DNA from: Desulfosporosinus hippei DSM 8344
GTDB lineage: Bacteria; Bacillota; Desulfitobacteriia; Desulfitobacteriales; Desulfitobacteriaceae
Reading direction: 5' to 3'
Assembly: GCF_900100785.1 (NCBI RefSeq)
Contig: NZ_FNCP01000004.1
Span: 62,001-126,000 of the forward strand
DNA: 64,000 bases
The notes below the pieces were generated by a model, which was given only the letters and a program-made list of their open reading frames with translations, searched no databases and was not told the origin of the DNA. Below are positions 61,572-64,000 of this stretch, piece by piece. The translations under genes and the position numbers were made by a program. Numbering within the stretch: the stretch's first letter is position 1; each line of letters begins with the position of its first letter.

Positions 61572-62070
61572 TGATGTATCCCTCCTTCAGTAGATTTGCT
61601 CGAATTCTGCCTTTGGTACGAAAATCAATGACTCTTGCCGAACTTTCCGAAATATTATGTTTCTGTGCAATTTCGAAATACGAATATCCATCCACTCGCA
61701 TTAAGACAATGTCTTTGCTTTTAACAGATTCTTGTTCTAACAACTCATAGATTCGACCCACCAGCTCCTTTGTTATCACGGCCGTTTCCAAAGTTGTGTC
61801 ATCTGATAAATAGATTCTCAGGAAATCTTCAGGGGCCAGTTCCTTTTTGCCTTTTCTTAGATGTTCATACCATTTGTGCCGAGCAATGGAAAACAGCCAA
61901 GTTTTTATGCTCGAATTACCCCTGAAGGCAGGCATTGATTTTATTGCACCAAGAAAAACATCTGAGGTCAAATCCTCTGAAAGGGACTTGTTATGCGTAA
62001 GGCTCAGCAAGTAGGAATATACATCCTGTTTATTATGTTCGTAAATGGTTTGGATGTTTATTTTTGCCAT
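61552..62070 (-). CDS. ECF RNA polymerase sigma factor
   Basis: 172 residues, complete regions 2 (YSYLLSLTHNKSLSEDLTSD; KTWLFSIARHKWYEHLRK) and 4 (LMRVDGYSYFEIAQKHNISE, then SSARVIDFRTKGR). Close paralogue of 37049-37537. GGGGGAAA precedes the ATG. It heads an operon with the anti-sigma and YfjL-like genes. Confidence 0.95.
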   Translation of the reverse strand: MAKINIQTIYEHNKQDVYSYLLSLTHNKSLSEDLTSDVFLGAIKSMPAFRGNSSIKTWLFSIARHKWYEHLRKGKKELAPEDFLRIYLSDDTTLETAVITKELVGRIYELLEQESVKSKDIVLMRVDGYSYFEIAQKHNISESSARVIDFRTKGRIRANLLKEGYISESDFL

Positions 62071-62093
62071 ACGTTTCCCCCTTTCAGAAGATT

Positions 62094-62120
62094 AGTGTCA
62101 AATTGTTTGGATTTGTTACA
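62094..62120 (-). promoter_or_regulatory. Candidate ECF autoregulated promoter
   Basis: Minus strand TGTAAC-N14-TGACACT, 24 bases before the sigma gene; same 27-base layout as 37561-37587. Confidence 0.55.
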
Positions 62121-62190
62121 ATATAGCATACTCTATTTTTTATTCGGCACCCTGAAATTCGCTTTATTTTTTCGACCTGTATATAAATTA

Positions 62191-62232
62191 CAACGGCATC
62201 AAGATTTTGCTGTCCTGATGCCGTTGTTTTTT
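62191..62232 (+). terminator. Terminator-like hairpin
   Basis: CAACGGCATCA.G/C.TGATGCCGTTG with a long T tract (plus strand). No plus-strand gene lies directly upstream. Confidence 0.75.
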
Positions 62233-62257
62233 TCTGCCTGAAATTGTAATTTTGAGG

Positions 62258-62311
62258 GAATATGGAATAAGAAAAGCACTCAGTCTGAAGTGCTTTTCTT
62301 ATTCCATATTC
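62258..62311. repeat. Perfect 23-base inverted repeat
   Basis: Two perfectly complementary arms (62258-62280 and 62289-62311) with an 8-base loop (CAGTCTGA). No T tract. It lies in a gene-free stretch of about 350 bases (62071-62427), which otherwise shows no gene. Confidence 0.85.
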
Positions 62312-62427
62312 GGAGGGTCTTATAAGCACCCCTCGTCATGGAGAGTTTACTTGACATACCATTGGCTCCCAGGATAACGACAGGGTTTACAAATGTCAAC
62401 AATACCGTTCAGAACTCAAAAAATGGT

Positions 62428-62769
62428 TTACGGGATATTACAAAGCCGGTCGATTTTTTTCTTCTTAGGTTTTGGAATCGGAATAACCGGCTCCAGTAAA
62501 GCGATGACTTCTTTGCTGAATACGGAATTGTCTATGTCCAATATATAATGTTCTTTTGCTCTGTCATAAGGAAAGCCTGTCTCTGCATCTTTCATCTTTT
62601 CACTGATACAGTCAAGTATTTTCACAAAGACCATATTATCACAGACGAGAAGTATAGGCTTCTCATTCACATAAACCATATACTCTCCAAACATTTTCTT
62701 ATATCTAACAGCACCAACGCCGCTGATCTGTTCACAAACATATTCAATATAATCTGTTGTTGTTGCCAT
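62428..62769 (-). CDS. TfoX/Sxy N-terminal domain protein
   Basis: 113 residues. YEYVCEQISGVGAVRYKKMF-like start, FGEYMVYVNEKPILLVCDN and a basic C-terminal tail (PKPKKKKIDR) match TfoX N-domain proteins. In proteobacteria the family regulates competence; stand-alone forms in Firmicutes have unknown roles. GAGAGGTG precedes the ATG. Confidence 0.85.
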   Translation of the reverse strand: MATTTDYIEYVCEQISGVGAVRYKKMFGEYMVYVNEKPILLVCDNMVFVKILDCISEKMKDAETGFPYDRAKEHYILDIDNSVFSKEVIALLEPVIPIPKPKKKKIDRLCNIP

Positions 62770-62957
62770 ACTATCACCTCTCGATCATTGGTATGCTTCT
62801 CTTTATCTGATATATTTGTTATAAAGCAGCCTAAGCACCAAGCTCTCAAACATTTTAATAGCTTCTTTGGAACCTCATTAATTCCAGGGTAATTAACTCC
62901 TGAGTAATGGAGTACCAGATTTCTTAAGTTAAATTAAAAGGGCTAGAGGAAACATCC

Positions 62958-63377
62958 TCAAGCTCTTTTAAGTCTTGCACCTATCCATTTTTTCATTCTC
63001 GAAATTATCATGTCTTTTAGTTGCGAATCACTGTCAGCAACGTTTATAGCGAAAAGTTCTAGTTCTTTTTCATTTGCGTGGAGATGGAACCCGTTAATAT
63101 TAAGAAACACCATTCCTGACAAAAGACCAGTTCTTTTATTTCCGTCTGGAAATATATGACCTTTTATTATCAAATACATTAAATAAGCAGCAAGGGCTTC
63201 AACTGCTTTATAGCGCGAGGATGCATAATGAAATTGAGCTACAATTGATTCTGCTTTTCCTAATGAATCTGTATAATGTCCCTTAGCACCACCATGCCGG
63301 GCGATTAGTTTATCATGAAAGTCAAGTATTTCTCTTGGTAAAAGATTATTAAAGCGTTTTTTTTGAAACCTGCTCAT
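62958..63377 (-). CDS. Doc/Fic-type toxin
   Basis: 139 residues. The active-site motif HIFPDGNKRT (HxFxDGNKR) is intact, in a Doc-length protein (about 125-140). Doc phosphorylates EF-Tu; other Fic proteins add AMP. It overlaps the upstream small gene by 4 bases, the standard antitoxin-toxin layout. Confidence 0.9.
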   Translation of the reverse strand: MSRFQKKRFNNLLPREILDFHDKLIARHGGAKGHYTDSLGKAESIVAQFHYASSRYKAVEALAAYLMYLIIKGHIFPDGNKRTGLLSGMVFLNINGFHLHANEKELELFAINVADSDSQLKDMIISRMKKWIGARLKRA

Positions 63378-63565
63378 TTATTACGAAGCTCTCTGAAAGT
63401 CTTATCATATCTTGTAATTAAGTTATCTGCCACGGCACTTTTATCAATAATTCTTCCCGAACAACTATTGCGAACAATCCAATTTCCACTAGAAGAGTTT
63501 ATTTTTGAACTGGAAGTACTCTTTGAGGATACGCCATGTTTTTTTACATTATGAGATTTCGCCAT
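63374..63565 (-). CDS. Probable antitoxin partner of Doc (63 residues)
   Basis: A small basic, Ser-rich protein: a low-complexity start (VSSKSTSSSKINSSSGNWIV) and a C-terminal helix (DNLITRYDKTFRELRNK) that could neutralise the toxin. It is not a clear Phd homologue (no YefM/Phd fold is visible). GGAGG precedes the ATG. Confidence 0.7.
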   Translation of the reverse strand: MAKSHNVKKHGVSSKSTSSSKINSSSGNWIVRNSCSGRIIDKSAVADNLITRYDKTFRELRNK

Positions 63566-63625
63566 CTGTAAACCCTCCTTTTGGTAGTTTAATATATTGT
63601 ATTATACCATTAAAGATGATTCTGC

Positions 63626-63735
63626 GTCCATTTGAACAAAGCACGTGTTGGTGTGAGAATCTCTATCATCTCAGCCAACGCATTGAATATTTCTCCAATG
63701 CTTATCCAGACGTCCCCCAGCTGGCAATCCGATAA
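63626..63735 (+). pseudogene. Transposase-like 3' remnant
   Basis: The plus-strand frame ends NLYHLSQRIEYFSNAYPDVP, QLAIR, stop, resembling the C-terminal end of a transposase or regulator. No start or upstream continuation. Confidence 0.35.
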
Positions 63736-63818
63736 TACACTTTAGCCGTCAGCCCCAGATGCCTTGAGTAGTCAATAAAATGTCGTACTTATCGGGTATC
63801 CCCTTAGTGGAGCTTATC

Positions 63819-64000
63819 TTATTCAAACTTATTTTTATGCCTCTGAAAAAAATCATAGAAATATCTCACATTCTCAAGATCTGCCCAATTTACAACCTCT
63901 AATTCCCTTGAATCAAGATTATAGATTTTTGCATCTAACGTCGCCAGCATAAATGGTGAATGCGTAGAAATAATAAACTGACATCCTAAAAACCTTGACA
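63819..64000 (-). CDS. AAA family ATPase, C-terminal end (runs off the window)
   Basis: The last about 60 codons are visible: FIISTHSPFMLATLDAKIYN, then LDSRELEVVNWADLENVRYF and a stop. STHSPF(M/L) is the conserved end of the AAA_21/OLD-like ATPase core (switch histidine). The rest lies beyond base 64000. Confidence 0.8.
   Translation of the reverse strand, partial: SRFLGCQFIISTHSPFMLATLDAKIYNLDSRELEVVNWADLENVRYFYDFFQRHKNKFE

Noticed and set aside
1-64000. CRISPR arrays, rRNA operons and prophage blocks
   Set aside because: No regularly spaced repeats, no rRNA motifs and no phage structural genes were seen on reading.

Overview
The window looks like a chromosomal segment of a low-GC, Gram-positive, anaerobic, spore-forming bacterium, most likely of the Peptococcaceae (Desulfosporosinus or Desulfitobacterium type). 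The pointers are CotH, DUF2922, PrsA, Spo0F-like receivers with a sporulation-type sensor kinase, ECF sigma/anti-sigma pairs, a radical SAM/SPASM protein, an acyl-CoA mutase operon under sigma-54 control, and a membrane HdrD-like quinone oxidoreductase. There is no rRNA, no CRISPR array and no phage block. One IS3-family element is present, and there are many gene remnants.

Region by region. 0.3-6.6 kb: a forward run of envelope genes (VTC polyphosphate polymerase-like, DUF4956, CotH, phosphodiester glycosidase, GT2-GtrA glycosyltransferase, PrsA foldase). 7-10 kb: PhzF, then an MFS exporter with its MarR regulator. 10.3-17.4 kb: signalling. There are two Spo0F-like lone receivers, a 62-residue histidine-kinase-like mini protein, a large 5TM/PAS sensor kinase with Spo0A-box-like sites upstream, an AraC regulator and a tRNA-like sequence. 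17.4-24.5 kb: FAD oxidoreductase, IS3 element, SEC-C methionine aminopeptidase, the DUF6323/DUF6179 pair, a possible small RNA, and a flavodoxin. 24.6-28.9 kb: a membrane lysozyme-like protein, a MarR/cyclase divergent pair with a clear double operator, and NudC.

29-43 kb is a plastic region. It holds a decayed cwb2 copy, a frameshifted Rpn nuclease, a 209-bp duplication, a CNNM transporter with an internal amber codon, a truncated HtpX, an ECF module, an MNT/HEPN pair with a frameshifted HEPN gene, and a giant surface-protein gene broken by three frameshifts. The surface gene ends next to a GC-rich noncoding island full of nested inverted repeats and a LuxR/MalT-like regulator that has lost its DNA-binding end.

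45-64 kb: radical SAM protein, XRE/membrane pair, small unknown genes, and the metabolic core at 49.5-59 kb. The core has acyl-CoA mutase large and small subunits, a MeaB chaperone and a FabG-like SDR behind a sigma-54 promoter. The matching sigma-54 activator lies just upstream, and an ETF:quinone oxidoreductase-like protein lies about 1.4 kb further on. Together these look like a pathway that rearranges and oxidises a branched or hydroxylated acyl-CoA and passes electrons to menaquinone. The mutase carries unusual residues at substrate- and B12-binding positions. The window closes with M23 peptidase, a second ECF module whose candidate promoter matches that of the first, TfoX, a Doc/Fic toxin with its partner, and the end of an AAA ATPase.

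The best candidates for undescribed biology are the atypical acyl-CoA mutase regulon (49.5-59 kb), the nested-repeat GC-rich island at 43.3-43.9 kb, the mini HisKA/Spo0F pair at 10.3-11 kb, and the promoter-terminator unit at 23.7-23.9 kb. Many genes here are damaged by single-base changes; whether these are real or sequencing errors cannot be told from the sequence alone.
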